This document shows, one piece after another, positions 5,938-7,579 of a stretch of DNA of 7,579 bases (the first letter of the stretch is position 1; each line of letters starts with the position of its first letter). Origin of the DNA: Clostridia bacterium (lineage in GTDB: Bacteria; Bacillota_A; Clostridia; Oscillospirales; QAKW01); NCBI GenBank assembly GCA_017396865.1, contig JAFQKO010000198.1:1-7579 (forward strand), written 5' to 3'. The position numbers and the translations under genes were made by a program. The notes under the pieces are model-generated. The model ran no database searches and had not been told where the DNA came from. It worked only from the letters and a program-made list of their open reading frames with translations.

Positions 5938-7579
5938 AGCAAATCCGGGATTGTTTAAATGATCAGGTATCGAGCGAGCATATTCTTCCGTTTTTGTGGG
6001 TACACGGCGAAAGTCATGCCGACCTGCTGGAAGAGATCGATGCGATCCAAAGATGCCATATCAATGAATTTTGCGTAGAAAGTCGCACCTACGAAAAGTT
6101 CTGCGAGGATGAATGGTGGGCGGATTTTGGCTTTATTTTGGCCGAAGCCAAGAAGCGCGGGATGCGCGTTTGGCTGCTGGATGATAAGCATTTTCCGACC
6201 GGCTATGCCAATAATTATATCGTTGACCATCCGGAATTAAAGAAGGTCTCACTTCGTTATGAGCATCGCGACTTTGCGGGTCCGCAGCAGGATGCAGGGA
6301 TTTTGCCTCCTGCTTTGGAAGCGGGCGAAAGCTTTGTTGCAATCACCGCCTTTAAAAGAGAGCGCAACGGAAATCTGATGATGGATGAATATATAGATCT
6401 TCTTCCTGCGTTGAATAACGATATCATTCGTTGGAATATTCCGGAAGGGATTTGGCGGGTATGCTATGTGATTCGCACCCGTATGCGCTCCGATGCGCGC
6501 AAGGAATTTTATATCGACGTAATGTCGAAAGATTCTTGCCAAGCGATGATTGATGTGATTTATCAACCCCACTATGATCATTTTGCCGAATACTTCGGGA
6601 ATACCTTTGTGGGCTTTTTCTCCGATGAGCCGGGATTTGCCAACGAAAGCGGGAATTATTATTCCAAGCTTGGAAAACCGGGAATGCTGATTCCTTGGAG
6701 CGACGATATGCCTGCGCTAATGGCGGAATATTCCGATCTGTCAGCAGAAGAGGTGCGCAATGTACTTTGTTGCCTTTGGCATGAGGTCGAGGGCAAAACG
6801 GCTAAAATTCGCGAGCCCTATATGGAATGTGCCACCAAGAAATACAGCGAGAATCTTTGCTGGATGCTGGGTGATTGGTGCAGAGCGCATGACGTGCTGT
6901 ATATCGGTCACGTGATCGAGGATATGAATACCCATCAGCGCTTGGGCTACGGTGCCGGTCATTATTTCCGTGCACTCGACGGTCAGGATATGGCGGGGAT
7001 CGATATTGTACTTCAGCAGATGATCCCCGGCCACAATGATCTGGATCATAGCGCACCGATCGCGGGGAAAACGGCCGATCCGGCCTTCTTCCGCTATACG
7101 TTGCCCAAACTCGGTGCTTCTCATTCTCATATCCAGCCCTTGAAAAAGGGACGTGCTATGTGTGAGATTTTCGGTGCCTTCGGTTGGGCCGAGGGCGTTC
7201 CGATGATGAAGCACATGGCGGATTTGATGTTGGTGAGCGGTATTAATCATTTTGTGCCTCATGCTTTCACTCCGAAGTTTCCCGATCACGATTGTCCGCC
7301 GCATTTTTATGCCAAAGGCCATAATGTGCAGATTGATCTGTTTGGTAAGCTGATGCAGTATATGGCGCGGGTTTCGCAGGTGCTTTACGGTGGCGTTCAC
7401 CAAGCACAGGTTGCGGTCTATTATAATGCTGAGGCCGAATGGTCAGGTGGAGCGAATATGCTGCAGCAGGATGTTTGCAGGTATTTAACACAGCATCAGA
7501 TCGATTTCGATATTATCCCTCAAGATACGGTGTATGAAGCGACCGTTGAAAATGGATTGCTGCGGGTAAATCAGGAAAC
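5934..7579 (+). CDS. GH106-type glycoside hydrolase (putative alpha-L-rhamnosidase), 3' end cut by window edge
   Basis: The frame is open for 548 codons to the window end, so this is a partial gene and the C-terminal part is unseen. The visible part matches GH106-like proteins, a family of calcium-dependent inverting alpha-L-rhamnosidases. Residues about 15-440 form the barrel: KKRGMRVWLLDDKHFPTGYA (73-92), VGFFSDEPGF (226-235), YIGHVIEDMNTHQRLGYGAG (323-342), HYFRALDGQDMAGIDIVLQQ (343-362), and AMCEIFGAFGW (408-418). Glu232 and Glu411 are candidate catalytic acids, by position in conserved motifs only. From about 490, VAVYYNAEAEWSGG and QIDFDIIPQD look like the start of the glutamine-amidotransferase-like fold found after the barrel in GH42 and GH106 relatives. 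No signal peptide is seen, so it is probably cytoplasmic and works with the GH78 enzyme on the same substrate. Many members of this clade are uncharacterised, so another deoxysugar or beta-galactosidase-like activity is possible. Confidence 0.82.
   Translation, partial: MKQIRDCLNDQVSSEHILPFLWVHGESHADLLEEIDAIQRCHINEFCVESRTYEKFCEDEWWADFGFILAEAKKRGMRVWLLDDKHFPTGYANNYIVDHPELKKVSLRYEHRDFAGPQQDAGILPPALEAGESFVAITAFKRERNGNLMMDEYIDLLPALNNDIIRWNIPEGIWRVCYVIRTRMRSDARKEFYIDVMSKDSCQAMIDVIYQPHYDHFAEYFGNTFVGFFSDEPGFANESGNYYSKLGKPGMLIPWSDDMPALMAEYSDLSAEEVRNVLCCLWHEVEGKTAKIREPYMECATKKYSENLCWMLGDWCRAHDVLYIGHVIEDMNTHQRLGYGAGHYFRALDGQDMAGIDIVLQQMIPGHNDLDHSAPIAGKTADPAFFRYTLPKLGASHSHIQPLKKGRAMCEIFGAFGWAEGVPMMKHMADLMLVSGINHFVPHAFTPKFPDHDCPPHFYAKGHNVQIDLFGKLMQYMARVSQVLYGGVHQAQVAVYYNAEAEWSGGANMLQQDVCRYLTQHQIDFDIIPQDTVYEATVENGLLRVNQE

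Noticed and set aside
6741..7403. A 220-codon open frame on the minus strand
   Set aside because: It is antisense to the clearly conserved GH106-type coding sequence and has no family resemblance. The sense frame explains the region fully.
1..7579. tRNA, rRNA, CRISPR, transposase or phage features
   Set aside because: None was seen on reading the sequence. Nearly every base is covered by convincing coding frames, with no repeat arrays or transposase motifs.

Overview
The window reads as a stretch of chromosome from an anaerobic Bacillota bacterium, probably a gut-type Clostridia. The evidence is strong AGGAGG-type ribosome binding sites before almost every gene, tight same-strand packing with 4 to 11 base overlaps, B. 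subtilis-like features in IspD, and glycan-degrading enzymes of clostridial flavour. This taxonomic call is an inference from style, because no rRNA or other marker is present. All six genes lie on the + strand and coding density is near 100 percent. The only real intergenic gap is 88 bases (3795-3882).

Region 1 (5-3794) is a four-gene run that looks like one transcription unit. ispD and ispF encode two enzymes of the MEP (non-mevalonate) isoprenoid pathway. They are followed by a DnaQ/PolC-type DEDDh 3'-5' exonuclease and then by a 697-residue protein that I can place only as a probable TIM-barrel glycoside hydrolase-like protein of unknown specificity. Its N-terminus carries two tandem helix-turn-helix-like repeats. 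Each gene overlaps the next (697-700, 1166-1173, 1701-1711), so translation is likely coupled. The run ends at a perfect 32-base palindrome (3775-3806) that is a strong intrinsic terminator and contains the stop codon of the last gene.

Region 2 (3833-7579) starts a new unit with its own extended -10 promoter (TATAAT at 3855-3860) and a very short predicted leader. It encodes a GH78-type alpha-L-rhamnosidase and, overlapping it by ATGA, a GH106-type glycoside hydrolase (also an alpha-L-rhamnosidase family). The GH106-type gene runs off the right edge after 548 codons.

None of the three sugar enzymes shows a signal peptide, so they are probably cytoplasmic and act on imported rhamnose-containing oligosaccharides or glycosides. 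No transporter, transcription regulator, mobile element, tRNA, rRNA or CRISPR array is visible. The most interesting item is the unclassified 697-residue protein: it has a DNA-binding-like N-terminus on an enzyme-like body, and it is coupled to housekeeping isoprenoid genes yet sits directly beside a rhamnosidase operon.
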